A DNA stretch of 64,000 bases from Cryptomeria japonica (GCF_030272615.1 NC_081412.1:666794352-666858351); one strand, 5' to 3'. Shown: positions 1 to 11,882, counted from the first letter of the stretch. Notes: generated from the sequence alone by a model not told the origin. Numbers and translations: made by a program.

Positions 1-871
1 GTTCAGTCCATTTAAAAGTAACTCCTTTCCTAAGCAAATGCTAGAATGGGTGACACTTATCTGCCAACTATGCTATGAATCTCCTTATGGATTGCAGTCT
101 CCCTTGTAAACCTCTTATTTGTTTAAGTGTTGATGGAGGTTGCATATCTATGATTTTTTTGACCTTGGCAGGGTCTACTTCAATTCCTTTGTTTGACATT
201 ATAAACCCTAATAGTTTACCTAATGTTACTCCGAACACACACTTCTTCAGGTTTAGTATGACATTATACTGATCCAACTGGTCAAATATCTGTGCAAGGA
301 CAGTAAGGTTATCGTCTCTTATTTTTTATTTAGCCAATAAGTCATCCACATAATCTTCCATTATGTTGTGGATCATGTCATGAAATAGCATTGTTGTGGC
401 CCTTTGGTATGTTGCTCCTATGTTCTTGAGACCAAATGGCATCACATTCCAGGAGTATGTTCCCCATGGGTAGGTAAAAGTTGTTTTATGTTGATCTTTT
501 GGTGCAATTTTAATCTGGTTGTACCCTGGGAAACCATCCATTAATGATAGCATTTCATGTCCAACTGTTAGATCAACAATCATATCAATGTTGGGTAGCG
601 GAAAATCATCTTTAGGGAAAGCTTTATTCAGATCCTAGAAATCAGTACAGATTCTTATGCCTCTCGTGGGCTTAGTCACAGGTACCAAGTTAGATATCCA
701 TTCTGCATAATCAATAGGTCTAATGAAACCTACATCCAGCAGTTTTTGAAGTTCTATTTTAACCAGTAATGCAATACTTGGATGAATTTTTCTCAATTTT
801 TGCTTGTAAGGTTTAACTCCTGGTATCAAAGGTAAATGACGTAACACAAATTTAAGGTCCAATCCTAGCAT
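1..871 (-). pseudogene. Reverse transcriptase of gypsy element A (partial, broken)
   Basis: Three adjoining minus-strand blocks (871-635, 583-326, 277-68) form a Ty3/gypsy RT. The first has the fingers region with the family motif FIRP and the substrate-strand motif PVTKPTRGIRICTDF. The second has motif A (LMDGFPGYNQIKIAP), the conserved MPFGLKN motif and the catalytic box YVDD. The third has the thumb-side KKCVFGVTLGKLLGF motif and the RGLQGRLQSIRRFI connection seen in element H. A stop near 637 and frame changes near 584 and 325 separate the blocks. RT would copy element RNA to cDNA in the virus-like particle. Both catalytic Asp residues of YVDD are present but the gene cannot be read through. 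It is cut by the window start. Confidence 0.9.
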
Positions 872-901
872 ATCTGCATATGACCAAGCAAAGTTTATGG
901 G

Positions 902-1830
902 TCATTGCTTGAAAAAATGAATGAACCTGTCTTTTTCTTCTTTGTTTAGTGATTTTGCCAGGTGGATGTCAACCTCTCCTTCTACTATCTTTACCTCTTC
1001 AGTTTCTTCTATAAGCAATGCTGAACTTTCTCTTTTGATAGGAAGGTTACCCAACTCATTGTTGTCTTTATGGTTAGTTTGATCTATATCTTCTGTTGTA
1101 GAGGTACTTTCCTCTCCAAAGTAAGTTGTTCTATCCAGGTCTATAGCAAACCCTGCTTTGTGGTCATCTTGTGGAAATCCATCTCTGACTCTAAGGAATT
1201 CTGCAATTGCTTCATCATTTTCAAACCAATCCAAATTTGGTTTCCCTTCTTGCCCCCAATCAATCAAGTGTGAATGTACTAGGGGTAAGTCATTACTCCC
1301 TTTTGATAACGTGAAGACTTGATTGTTTGAATGACTTGGTGTATTTTCATCTTGTATAGGCTTTATTTGATACCTTAGTATGACACTTGTTTGTGGACTA
1401 GAATCATGGAGAGATAAGAATTCATAATCATGAGATTATGTCTCACTTTAAATGTATGTTTCATTGTCTGAGGTATCATCACATATCTCTTCTTGTTCTT
1501 GTCTCTGATTCTATTGTAGATTGACTGGTCTTCTTTGGATAGTAGTTACCCTTCTTAAGCCTGGTATTAACCGTTGCAATCTTTCTCCATCTGATTCATT
1601 AGGTTGAGCTTGAGTTGCTTCCCATGGTAAAAGTATTGATAATAACCATGGATTAGGCTCATCTATTGGTGGTAAACCTACATCTGCCGCAACATTAGCT
1701 TGTACTATTGTGTCAACAATTGCATCATTTTGTATCTTAGTGCTAGGCTCTTGCAGGAGTTGTCTCATGTCTTCCCCATCTAATTCTGCACTAGATGATG
1801 TTGGTACTTGATTAATTGCTTGCGATGAAG
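902..1830 (-). pseudogene. Acidic linker between G-patch and RT, element A
   Basis: Two blocks (1768-1511 and 1267-902) encode an Asp/Glu/Ser/Thr-rich stretch with no fold that I recognise. Elements D and H have a similar stretch in the same place. All end with a short segment of the type LAKSLNKEEKDRFIHFFKQ, just before the RT fingers. It is probably a disordered spacer of the pol polyprotein. Several stops break it. Confidence 0.6.
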
Positions 1831-1840
1831 AGGGAAGTAC

Positions 1841-2104
1841 TCATGTGGACAACTGTCTGTGAGAAATGTAGTCTGATGGTGTCCCTAATCTATTTAGTAT
1901 ATCAAGGGTACATTGTCTTGCTTCTGTGATATGTGGTACATGCTTATACCCCAATCCTTGATTTCCTGGATTGTTATTAGGAACAATAGGTTCTAGTCTT
2001 CCTTGTTTCTGTAACCCTAAGCCTATGGTTCCATCGTATCCATGTCTTTGAAGCATTTTGAATCCATTTCCATACTGATCTAAGGGTATTCTGTGTATTG
2101 TCAT
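1841..2104 (-). pseudogene. G-patch-like domain, element A
   Basis: The block reads QYGNGFKMLQRHGYDG, then TIGLGLQKQGRLEP, then GNQGLGYKH. The spacing of glycines, the aromatic/hydrophobic positions and the central GLG..xQG match the G-patch (D111) family of RNA-binding and helicase-activating domains. It lies after the protease and before RT, as in elements D and H. In betaretroviruses a G-patch also follows the protease (established knowledge), so a role in RNA handling or reverse transcription is plausible, but that is inference. Flanking stops make this copy a relic. Confidence 0.7.
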
Positions 2105-2464
2105 ATGATCCTCTTCTCTATATATCCAATGGTTGACATCTTCATTTAGGGATTCTTCTTGTAAGTCACCCCATCTAATGAAAGAGCATGAGTTTGTATA
2201 TCTGACAATTTCTTTATCTTTGTCCTATTTTTGTACTGTATTTTTGGGCTTCCCAAAAGACTTAGGAGATAGAGACAATTGTTTTCTCGTTGAAGTATTT
2301 GCAATAGAATACTCTCCACAACCCATATCTTGTATCTATAAAGAGGACGCTATAGGCATATCCTTTTTTGTTTTTGTAATCTTTAATGCCTCTAGTTGTG
2401 TAGCAAAAGGTGTTGCTTGATTAATTGGTACTTGATTATCTACACTTTTTTTTCAAGTAATTGC

Positions 2465-2830
2465 AATGTTGGAAGGGATTTGGATCACCTTTTATAGTGA
2501 TTTCAGTACCATTATATGGGAATTTTACACATGGATGGAATGTGGATGGTACTACTTGCATGGTATGGATCCGTGGATGACCTAATAAAATGTTATATCT
2601 CAGTTCCCTATCCAAGACTTGAAAAGTGACCTCTGTCGTTATAGGTCCTACTTGTACGGGTAATGTTACAATTCCTTTTGAGGGACATTCTTCATCATCA
2701 TATGCCTTGATATTTATTCTCTTGGATGAATCAATATGAAGTTCAGAATATCCTAGTGCCTTAACCAGTTTTAAAGTACAAATATTGAGACTGGCTCCTC
2801 CATCTATGAGTACTCTTCAGATCCTTATTT
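2465..2830 (-). pseudogene. Aspartic protease of gypsy element A
   Basis: On the minus strand the segment starts with the active-site block VLIDGGASLNICTLKLVKALG and runs to the second-half motif YNILLGHPRIH. This is the retropepsin pattern of plant gypsy elements: catalytic Asp in IDGG (where others have DTG or DSG), then a hydrophobic loop with LLG. It would cleave the Gag-Pol polyprotein. It follows the gag C-terminus at 2817 and is separated from it by a stop. The G-patch lies about 360 bases further on. Elements D and H have the same protease type. Confidence 0.75.
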
Positions 2831-4136
2831 TATGTATGTAAGATTCTAAATGTAGTGGGTCATTATGGAGCAATCTGTCATTGGGAATATCTCTTTCTGT
2901 GAATGCAATGCGAGTGCCTTGTGTCAAACTTCCCACCATGGTCTGGAAGACATTTTCATCCATATCTCTGTTCACTATTGACTCTTGATGTGCTTTGTCC
3001 AGAATAGCTCTGTGAGTGGGTGAAATACACAATATTTCAAATAGTGATATCTGTGTCAGGGTTTTCTTAAGTTGATCAACAATTTTGTAAGTCCCTACCA
3101 CTGGTGTAAGATTTGGTGGTATTCCTTGTAAAGTTACCTTTGATCTGCAAGTAACTACTACACAGTCTCTATCTCTGGGTGTTATTGTGATTGTAGCCAT
3201 TGTGTCATCTTTTTTGTAGGTATTATCAATGTCATATGTTGTGTTATCAAGGTTTATGTTAAATCCCTCTTTATAGTCTCCATGTTTATGTTTGACCTCC
3301 ATGATGTGTTCTATGAGTTCATCTTCAAACCATCCTGAATGAGATGGTTCGCCATGCCCCCAGTCTCTAAGAAAAATATTTCTATCATCATCATATCTTG
3401 GTGCCTCTGTCAACATGAAAATTTGGTTATCATCTATGTGAGTTCCTAGATATTGTTCATCTTGATCAAGTGTTCCTTGTGAATCATCATTTACCACATC
3501 TCCTGAGCTAATGGCATGAATATTGTAGTCATATGAGACTTTTGTGTAGTTAGCTGCATTGTCTTGAGTATCAGATGTTGTAGCTTTCCCTTTGTCATGT
3601 TTAACAAATGGATCCTTAAAGATTGTATGATTTGTGTTAGCTAAAGTTTTATTGCTATCGATCATGATGTCCCCTTGGTCTATCATATCTTGGACCAAGT
3701 TTTTCAACTTATAGAAACTCATCATTTTGTGACCTTTAGTTTGATGATAATCATAGAAATCATTATCATTCCACCATGTGGGTTTGAAAGGACCTGGTTC
3801 ATATACTCTTATTTCTGGTAAAGTGATCATGTTTGTTTGTATTAACTTTTTGAGTGCTGACTCAATAGTTTCTCCTAGAGGTGTGTAATTCCTTCGTGGA
3901 GCATTTACCCTAGGGTACCTTGTGTTCATGTTTTGCATAGTGTTTACATTCATTGAGGTAGTGTTATTCCCCGTATGTGGATTTGATGATTGACTTGTTC
4001 CCAAAGATAAAACCAGTTGAGTTCTATTTATCATTCTGGCATCAACACCATCATTAGTCACATTTTTGTTTTTTGACAAAAACTTGGATTTGTCATTGTT
4101 GTTGGTGTTGCCATACTTGATAAGACCTTGTTGCAC
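2817..4136 (-). CDS. Gag C-terminal half (nucleocapsid side), element A
   Basis: This open stretch of 439 codons is the longest in element A. The first 85 residues are Asn/Thr-rich and low in complexity. Next comes YTPLGETIESALKKLI and then a knuckle-like motif, FYDYHQTKGHKMMSFYKLKNLVQDMI. In element H the same motif has Cys at two positions (FCNYHQNKGHLTNDCQRL), so this copy seems to have lost both zinc-binding Cys. The remainder is an acidic linker leading to the protease. It would bind RNA in the particle. The open frame continues an upstream gag core (4149-4808) that is broken by stops, so it is not a true start. Confidence 0.75.
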   Translation of the reverse strand: MQQGLIKYGNTNNNDKSKFLSKNKNVTNDGVDARMINRTQLVLSLGTSQSSNPHTGNNTTSMNVNTMQNMNTRYPRVNAPRRNYTPLGETIESALKKLIQTNMITLPEIRVYEPGPFKPTWWNDNDFYDYHQTKGHKMMSFYKLKNLVQDMIDQGDIMIDSNKTLANTNHTIFKDPFVKHDKGKATTSDTQDNAANYTKVSYDYNIHAISSGDVVNDDSQGTLDQDEQYLGTHIDDNQIFMLTEAPRYDDDRNIFLRDWGHGEPSHSGWFEDELIEHIMEVKHKHGDYKEGFNINLDNTTYDIDNTYKKDDTMATITITPRDRDCVVVTCRSKVTLQGIPPNLTPVVGTYKIVDQLKKTLTQISLFEILCISPTHRAILDKAHQESIVNRDMDENVFQTMVGSLTQGTRIAFTERDIPNDRLLHNDPLHLESYIHKIRI

Positions 4137-4148
4137 TAGTCTCTTCTC

Positions 4149-4808
4149 TCATTTTAGAGCTTTTTCTGTGATTTGTTTGAACGTGGTTAAACATTGCATT
4201 TGTAAGCGATATTTAATCTTTGGAATCCAGTTTTCAGTGAACATATCTACTTGCTCTGTTTCTGGGATAATTGTCTTACACCTCCTATAGAGAGTCCTCC
4301 ACTGTTGTATGAAGGATGCAAACGTTTCATTCTCATATTGTTTCACAACACACAAGTCCATCAAAGTAACTGGGGTTTCAATGTTATGCAAGAAATTTGT
4401 AATAAAGTGTTAAACTAATTCTCCCCATGATGTTATGGTTGGTGGTAAATATGAAAACCACTCTAAGGCTGGGCCCCCTAGACTTTTAGGAAATAGTCTC
4501 ATTAATTAAGTGTCCTTTGTTGCAACCTCTATGTATGCCATGAAAATTTATCTAATATGGTCCCTAGGATCACCTTTCCCTCGATATATATCAAATTTTG
4601 GTGTTTCAAAATGTGGTGGGAAAGGTGGCATGTACAAAGTGTGATCAAAAGGATAAGGACGTAAGTCATGCAGTGTGTAAATTTTTTTATTGTTGCCGGT
4701 TTGCATAGTGGTCACCTGTTCTTGCAAATTTTGTAATTGTTGTGTCAGCATATCTGTTTGAGTCAAAGCTACACCTTGTGTCTGTGTATGTCCCACAAAT
4801 GGATTCAT
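4149..4808 (-). pseudogene. Gag core (Retrotrans_gag-like), element A
   Basis: Blocks at 4808-4548 and 4391-4149, with broken sequence between, match the gag cores of D and H. Shared points are the leader to the core (LRPYPFDHTLYMPPFP, then KGDPRDHIR), the region for MEW-type capsid helices around 4430-4540, and the later block ETFASFIQQWRTLYRRC. It would form the particle shell. Frame changes near 4392-4547 disable it. Confidence 0.75.
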
Positions 4809-5024
4809 GGTAGCATAACTAGGAGGTTGTTAGAAGGTGCCATGATTGTAATTACTTGTATTGTATGTTCCACTAGGTAATATGAAATAGCTGATATGTC
4901 AACCCATATTAGGTTGAGTCGTAGTTATTGTATTTGTGATTCCTAGATTTGTATTTTGGTGACTATATGTCGATCCTATAGAATAGGAAACCAGAGGTTG
5001 GATTGCACTTGTTGTCTGAGGAGT

Positions 5025-5892
5025 CTATGTTGAAATAGGTGCTAAGACACTTGATATTATCAGTATGCTTTGTGTTGGTGCACTAAAATTTATCGTTGAA
5101 GATGATGCACTTGGTTGAGAGTTTGTATTCGTGTTCACATTTGTTTGCATAGGTGTATTTGATGAAAATTGGAGGTCATTTCTTGTATTTGTGTTATGGG
5201 TGGCGTTTGACTTACTGTTATCTACACCTAATGTTTTTCCTGGTGGTAGGATCTTCGTGACATCAAAATCCTTAGGTAATTTTGCCCCATTTTGTAATAG
5301 CAATGAGAGATATTTGTCCCTATCACTATGTATAAGTGCATCTAAAATCATGAGGACATGTGGATCTTGTTGAGCCGATTCAATTTCTTCTTTTGTTAAA
5401 TGTTGTTGTAATTCATTTAGCATAGACATTGTCTAAGAACCTGATTATTGACTAGTTGATATGTCCATATTTTAAGTTGGATTTACTGATAAGTCGTTGT
5501 TTGGGTCCATTGTACTTTTTGCATTTTGTGACCTTGTGACAAGCATTTAAGACTTCTATATGAGGGTGGTTTTATGCAAGACGATGACTAATGCTAGACT
5601 CTAGACGTATGTTAGAGTAGACACTCTATTGGGGATTTTGATGTGAAACTTGTTGAGTATTTTGGGATTTTTGTAATGCAAGTTTTTCCATGTCTTCTCT
5701 TAGGCATTCTACAACAATTTCTCTATCAATCCTATGGGCAATTTTATACTCGATATTTATCTCATATTTGACTCCTGTATACTGAGGTCCATTTCTCCTT
5801 GAGTCCCAGGCTAAGTTAGCTATACCTTCAATGATTTCTTGTTGACCGCCGTTTGGCACTAGATTAGGTTGCTCGAAAAGGGAGCAAGCCAT
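5025..5892 (-). pseudogene. Gag N-terminus, element A
   Basis: Two blocks lie here. Block 5892-5626 (MACSLFEQPNLVPNGG...) reads towards the next. Block 5429-5025 contains DKYLSLLLQNGAKLPKDFDV, which aligns with KEKYLLMLAKSGAKLPQDFN in element H and DKEKYLLMLNSKGVILLEEF in element D. This is the conserved N-terminal gag segment of the family. A Ser/Thr/Asn-rich tail follows. Stops between 5430 and 5625 separate the blocks. Confidence 0.65.
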
Positions 5893-6009
5893 CCCTGGGT
5901 AGACACATTAAGACACATGATATGACTTGGTAAGATGATTATGCAAATGATGACAAATAAGGATAGACATATATGAGGTCTAGATGAAGATGTGTATAAG
6001 TATGATACT

Positions 6010-6235
6010 AAGGACATAAGATAAAGACTATGCAACTTCTAAGGATGATAACAAGGATGTAAACGAGGACCATGTAAGGACTATGGATGTAAATGAGGAT
6101 TATGCAAGGACTAAGGAGGATAATAAGGACATAAATGAGGACCAAGCAAGGACTGAGGATGATGATAATGATGTAAATGAGGACTATGTAAGGACTATGG
6201 ATGCAAATAAGGACTATGCAAGGACTTCCTATGGT
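6010..6235. repeat. Spaced tandem repeat of 'aaggactatg..gtaaatgagg' type
   Basis: Units of about 20-30 bases built on 'gcaaggact', 'aaggactatgg' and 'gtaaatgaggac' recur about nine times. The plus-strand reading is an open but meaningless peptide. A similar array in the opposite orientation lies at 9838-10065, in remnant C. Confidence 0.7.
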
Positions 6236-7559
6236 CACAAGTGTATAAAACTTTTGAATTCTGACATTTCAAAATGGACTTGGTTTTCAATAATTCTGTG
6301 TAGGACAAGTTTTGTGGTTTTTTCAAGTCTAAGAACAATTTTTTGGAGGTAAATATAGCTGACTGAACTGGTTTTTCAAACAATCTCAAAAAATTCAGAG
6401 ATACGTAGGATAGGGCCTAAAATAGCCCAAATGACTGACTTAATACTGGTCTGATACGATGATACATATAAAAGCACAAAATACAATCTTAGGCTAGAAA
6501 TTAGAAACCATTCAAATGAGGCCCTTACAATAAAATATCGAAAAAAAACGAATAGATGGAGAGTCTAGTAGCACTGGCTCCACTCCATGACACACACTTA
6601 TTGGGCATGCTAGTCTCTCTTACCCCAAAGATCTGAATATCTTATAACCAAGGGATTTCTGTATCATAATGCCAGGTACATGAAGGGTATCTATGGGGTA
6701 CGATCCACAGTCTCGGAATCACTGAATGTAGGGTTTTGGGCTACTAAATTGGTTCTTAGTATAAAGTTTCGAGGGGTCTCGATCCAACGATGGATTCTTA
6801 GAGAAAGCCACTTAAGACTCTAGTTGAGCTTATCAGTGCAGGGAAGGCCCCCACATACGTCTAATTCACTCAACACTCTAGCCGCCTAACTAGTATATTT
6901 ATATAGTGGCTCAAAAATCCCGCTCAAGAGTACACTGGGAGAGATGATATCCCCAACGCATCCCAATTCGAAGTACCTCTATAGGGTGAAGAAATCCCCA
7001 GTCAAATATACCCCTCTCTACATGAAATAAAATAAAATTGAGTGTTGTTGTCACCTCCTTCCTTTCTCCCAAGACCCCAAAGGCGGGTGGAAAGTTAGTT
7101 AATGCAACAGTAGGTCCACCCCAAACACAATAAAAGTTCTTTCCCTTAAGAAAATCAAATGTGATTTAATCTAATGCAGCTTGATTCGCGTTCATTTTAA
7201 AGCCAAAATCGAGGTGTTGAAAACGCATGTGCATGTCCATTTTAAACACCAAATTAAAATATGAAGGCATGCATGTCCATTTTAACCATTGTTGATTTTA
7301 AACCCAAATTGAAGTGTTATACATGCATGTCAATTTTAGCCAATGTTAATTTTACTCACCAAAAGACGAAGTGTGAGATTATGCATGCATGTCAATTTTA
7401 ACTGTTGTTGATTTTAAGCACCAAAAGATGAAGTGTGAGATTATGAGTGCAATTGATCTAATACTAGTCTGATCCTTTCTGTAAATTCACTACAAGCTTT
7501 AAATAGATGATTAGCAGTAAAATCAAATCAACAGAAAATAAAGAATAAAAAATTGACAG

Positions 7560-8310
7560 AGGTGAATGCGTGATGATACTTGCCTGATTGCATGACCCTG
7601 TATAAGCGATTGCATAATTCTATTAGGTCGAATGTGTAATTCTGACAGGTCGATTGTGTGATGATAACAGGTCAATTGCATGACAATAACAGGGTGATTG
7701 TGTAACACACAGGAAGAGAACACAAAATTAAAAAAAATAAAATTGAAATTTAAGCTTGGTCAGAAACCTACAAAATAGATTGTGAGGCCCTAGCTAGATC
7801 TCTCATCATCCATTCAATGTTAATTAAATTATATTTAACTTGATATGAGAGCACTAAGCTGTTATATCTGTTGATAGATGGTTGATCCTCCCAATCTTGT
7901 ATTTGTTTCTCTGCTTTGAGAATCCTTTGATAGCATCTGGCTTGTCTCCTTTGCTCCTTAGTCCTTCTGGCACCTGAAATACTAAATTGTACCTTGCGTG
8001 CCATAAAATGTTATAATAAAATCACGTAATATGAATAATCCATTTCTAGATTTACTAAATTTTAGACAGAATTAAACATATTAGAAGATAGAAAGGACAT
8101 GAGAATAGGAACAAAAACAACAACAATTTTTCCTCTGAATGCGTGATAAAAACAAGGCGATTGCGTAACGCTAAAAGGTCGATTGTGTGATGATGTAAGG
8201 GCGATTATGTGATGGGTTTTGCATGAATGCGTAACCCTGTCTGGTCAATTGCGTAGCCCTGTCTATGCGATTGTGTGATGATGTAAGGCCGATTGCATGA
8301 CAGAAAGACT
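7560..8310. repeat. Dispersed word arrays in the element A leader
   Basis: In 7560-7700 and again in 8140-8310 a word like 'gcgattgcgtaac' / 'ggtcgattgtgtgatgat' recurs every 20-30 bases, with unrelated bases between. I count roughly six copies in each block. The words are diverged, so this is not a perfect tandem repeat. Confidence 0.65.
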
Positions 8311-8402
8311 TGTTCTTGAAATCCGTGCAACCTAAAAAAAAGGAATAAATTTGTACGATCTACAAAAATCACACAGAAAAATAGAGAGGTTAATAAGTTA
8401 TT

Positions 8403-8422
8403 GTTCACATTGGGTTCACCAA
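8403..8422 (-). other. Primer binding site, element A
   Basis: Directly downstream of the LTR on the minus strand is TTGGTGAACCCAATGTGAAC, the expected place and form of a tRNA primer binding site. Which tRNA it matches I cannot verify. The PBS of D is of a different type. Confidence 0.6.
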
Positions 8423-8424
8423 AA

Positions 8425-9704
8425 TGTAGGATGCAAAATTCATCTTTTAAAATATTCAATTAGGAGCAAAGGGAAATCATGAATCCCTATCTAATCAAAG
8501 AATTCTAACAAACTAACAATGAAATAACACAATCAAGCAAAATAGGAATTATAGATTAATTTAATAAAAAACTCCCTATTCCATGACTGTGTATAAGTTC
8601 CATTGCTCTTCTCTTCTCTATGGTATGATGGCTCTCAGATATTGCGCTAGCAACCTGCAAGTGACACAAAGATTCAAAGTTCGTGATTCAAAATAATTGT
8701 CCAAGATTGAGAAGGATTGAAAATGGAGATTGAATGCTCAATTTATAGATTTTTGGAGAAGATTGATTGAAAGGTGGAACACATTGATCAAGAGGTGGAA
8801 CTCAGGTGAGCTCACATGTTGATTGATAGTTGAACTGTTGAATTAGAGGTGAAACAGAATAAATTGGAAAGATTAAAGGAGTTAACTGATTGAGAAAAAG
8901 CTAATTGAGGGAAGAAAAAGAATGATTGGAGGAAAATTAAGAGATGACAAAGAAAGCTTTATTTAGAAAAAGCTAACTAAAAGATGGAAATAGAAGTTGG
9001 AGAGATAAATAATTTAATTAATTAATTAATTTAGCATGTGCTTGCACTTTAACTTAGATTTTCAATTTAATCTTTGCATGAGATTTAATTCAAATAATTG
9101 AATTTATTTCAATTTAGTATTTGAATATATTTAGAACTTGACTTTGATTTTTAATTTGATTTTTGAAATCATGCACATGTAATTGAAATTGGAAGAAATT
9201 AGAAGAATTATGAAATTAAATGAAATTAGAATTTGGAGATTTGGAATGGAATTAGAAGAATTAATTAGTTAATTGAATAATTTAAATAAATTATTTAATT
9301 ATTTAGAAATGGAATTTAATTAAATAATAAAGATTATTTAATTAGAGGAATTAATTACAATTAATTAAATAATAAACATTTAATTAATATTTAGAAGAGG
9401 GTTGAATGATTAGTTGATTAGAGAGATAGAATTTGAGAATTAATTAATTTAAATAATAAAGATTATTTAAATTGGGGAATTAATCATGACAATTAATTAA
9501 ATAATAAATATTTAATTAATATTAGAAAATGGTTAAAATGATTAAATGATGAAAGAATAAGAAATAGAATAATTAGTAAGATCATGAAGAAACGTGAAAT
9601 AGAAGAAAAAGATTAGCTTAACTTAATTAAATAATTAAAGAACTATTTAATCAATTAGATGAAAAATTAGTACATGATCAATGAGACATTTTTAGGTGTC
9701 TACA
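8425..9704 (-). repeat. 5' LTR of element A
   Basis: The LTR starts with TGTAGACACC at 9704 and ends ...CCTACA at 8425 on the minus strand (TG..CA, 1,280 bp), followed at once by a PBS. The first half is a run of ATTTAATTAAT-like AT-rich repeats, as in the LTRs of D, H and the solo LTR at 54870. A TATA-like TATAAAT lies at 8747-8741. The mate LTR would lie left of the window. The word TGTAGACAC(C/G)T at the start is shared across the family. Confidence 0.75.
8741..8747 (-). promoter_or_regulatory. TATA box of LTR A
   Basis: TATAAAT on the minus strand, about 315 bases before the LTR end, is consistent with the U3/R border of the LTR. Confidence 0.45.
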
Positions 9705-10446
9705 CCTGTCTTCAAACAACTGTTCTCAGATTTGGAAAACAAAAAACTTGTCCTACACACAAAATTACTAGAAACAAAGTCCATCTTGAAACGTCAGACA
9801 ATCCTACAAACTCAAAATTTTACATACTTGTCACCATAGGTAGTCCTTGCATAGTCCTCATATACGTCCTTGCATAGTCCTTGTATAGTCCTTGAATTAT
9901 AGTCCTCATATAGTCTTGCATAAGTCCTTGCATAGTATTCATCTACGTCCTCATAAAGTTCCCCTATACGTCGTCATAATATTCATATAAGTCCTTTTAT
10001 AGTCGTCATAACCTTTGCATAAGTCCTTGTACACTCATCATAATCCTAGTTTTAGTCCTTTAATAGTCTTCATCCTCATAACACATAGGGTCAAATCATT
10101 ATCTCCATTTTGCATTATCTTCAAAATTAGATTGTTCCTTAGTCCAAGTCCATAGGTTGTATTGTCATTCTTTAGGATTTCATCTTGTCATTCCTTAATC
10201 CAATTTGTCAAAAAAATTCAAAAACATAGGTTGCATTTGTTATCCTCAGTTGCATTTGTCCATTTTCAAAATTTTAAAAATCCAAAAAAAAATAGGGTTG
10301 CACTTTCATCCCTTAGTTGAATTGCATTTCATCCCTAAACTTCAAAAAAAATAAAAAAAATGGGATATAGTGCAATGGTTGAAACAATCTCTCAAACTGC
10401 TAGGAGACAACATTACCCTTATCAAACTTCCAACTTTCGTGGGACC
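9705..10446 (+). mobile_element. Leader/gag-start remnant of a third gypsy copy (C)
   Basis: Bases 9705-10065 are an inverted match to the leader of element A at about 6000-6360: shared stretches include 'cttgtcctacaca' and 'agtccttgcatagtcc', in opposite orientation. The stretch continues to a short open start at 10360 with no recognised product. It is bounded left by LTR A and right by LTR D, as if A and D both inserted into copy C. The rest of C is not in view. Confidence 0.6.
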
Positions 10447-11878
10447 TGTAGACGTATAAAAATGACCACTTCCTTAAATGAATATTTAATATTCATTTTA
10501 ACCTTATGCCTCTATTTAATTAAATTTTATTTAATTAAATTATTCACATTCATCTATTTGATTAAATGAATTATTTAATTTATTTAATTAAATTCACCTA
10601 AGCCTTTTTCTAACCTTTGATTAAATAAATCACTTTATTTAATTAATTCCCCTTTCTCCCCTTTAATTAAATTTACATTTAATTAAATTTATCCTTGCAA
10701 GTAAATAAATCTAATTTATTTATTTAAATCCCCCACTTGTATTTAGGCAAGTTGCTTCCTTTTTTATTGAAATAAAGTAATTTATTTTAATTAAAATTCC
10801 CCTCCATCCACTTGCAAAATCCTACATCTCCCAGTTGCCTCCCTAAACCCCTTCTAGATTCCTCTAAGCACTTCCAATTAGCCTAAGCCATCTCCTAAAT
10901 ATTGTCACATCCCTAAGCAAAGGGAAGTCACTTCTCAAACCTTCAAAGTCTTCAAAAACCATTAAAGGTTTTATGTCCTCAACAAGTTAACCCTCATAAA
11001 AATTAATGGTTAACTCAACCTTCCCACATGGTTAGAGACTTTCTCTCTAACTTAACCATCATCTAACCCAAGGGTCTCATCAAGCATTCATGGCTTTACC
11101 CTTGTTTATCTATTTAACCCTTGGACAAGAGTTTACCCCTTGGGTAAAGGCTTTGTCCAATGAATAACCCTAGCTTAACCTTAACCCTTACCTCCTAAGG
11201 TAACCTTCATGTCTTCTCAAGCATTTAATGCTTCTTCCATCTCCTCTCAAGCAACCTCTTGTTGACAATTGTCACCATTTCATTGGTGAGAATTGTGAAC
11301 ATGGATTGATAACTTTTAATCCTGGCCCTTGTTAAGATTATCCAATCTTGACCATCCATTGCCCTATTATTCCTATAAATAGAGCTCACAGTCTCTCATT
11401 TTGGGATATCCAAGTTTCATGCATCTAATCTATAGCCATTTTAACTAAGCATTTAGCCTCTCTTTGATAGAAATCATCTTAATAACATTCTAGAAGTAAT
11501 TTTAAATATCATAGCATATCCATGTTAGACTAGCATATCATGTTAGGATATGTTTACTAATCCTTTATATTATCATCATCTTTTATGATAGTTTAAATCA
11601 TCTTTGTTTCAATATCATTCATATCTAGGAATTCATTCATGCTAAATTAATAAAAAATCACTCATTAGTGGAGTTGTCATTCCTAAGTCACTTTGCTCAG
11701 TGATCTAAGAGAAAAGGAATTGACTTGAGGGGTCTTGTGAGATAGAGAACAATGGAACACCCCTTGGGAAGTTGAGCTATTCAATATAGATCCATAACTT
11801 GTACCAAGAGTCCCATTGGTGTGTGGACACCTTTGAAACCAATTTTTTTGTTTCCCTACCCCGCTTTTGCCACACACA
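10447..11878 (+). repeat. 5' LTR of element D
   Basis: It begins TGTAGACGTA, ends ..CCACACACA (TG..CA, 1,432 bp), and is followed by a PBS. It has the AT-rich TTTAATTAAAT first third of its family and a TATA box at 11374. Confidence 0.75.
11374..11381 (+). promoter_or_regulatory. TATA box of LTR D
   Basis: TATAAATA in the context CCTATAAATAGAGCTC, about 500 bases before the LTR end. This is a good plant TATA consensus. Confidence 0.55.
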
Positions 11879-11882
11879 TTTC

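Larger units (their letters stand above)
5893..8402 (-). other. Leader of gypsy element A
   Basis: About 2.5 kb lies between PBS and gag with no credible gene. It holds two clusters of short dispersed words (7560-7700 and 8140-8310), a block at 6570-7020 with dense short runs like those in the leaders of D and H, and a run of spaced repeats at 6010-6235. Long leaders are typical of Tat/Ogre-type elements (established knowledge). Confidence 0.6.
1..9704 (-). mobile_element. Ty3/gypsy (Tat-like) LTR element A, 5' part
   Basis: Read on the minus strand, this holds in order a 5' LTR, a PBS, a leader of about 2.5 kb, gag, aspartic protease, a G-patch-like domain, an acidic linker and reverse transcriptase. 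The window edge cuts it inside or just after RT, so RNase H, integrase and the 3' LTR are not seen. It resembles elements D and H in gag, protease, G-patch and RT order. H carries two RNase H domains, which points to the Tat clade. Stops and frameshifts occur in every gene, so this copy is inactive. The family and order are clear; the lineage is inferred from H. Confidence 0.85.

Noticed and set aside
6083-6352. Plus-strand open frame with repeated DYARTKE-like units
   Set aside because: It translates the spaced repeat in the element A leader. The peptide has no family signature and the same array occurs inverted elsewhere.
7560-8310. CRISPR-like pattern of short repeats with unique spacers
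   Set aside because: The words are only 8-14 bases, diverged and unevenly spaced, in a plant retroelement leader without any cas gene.
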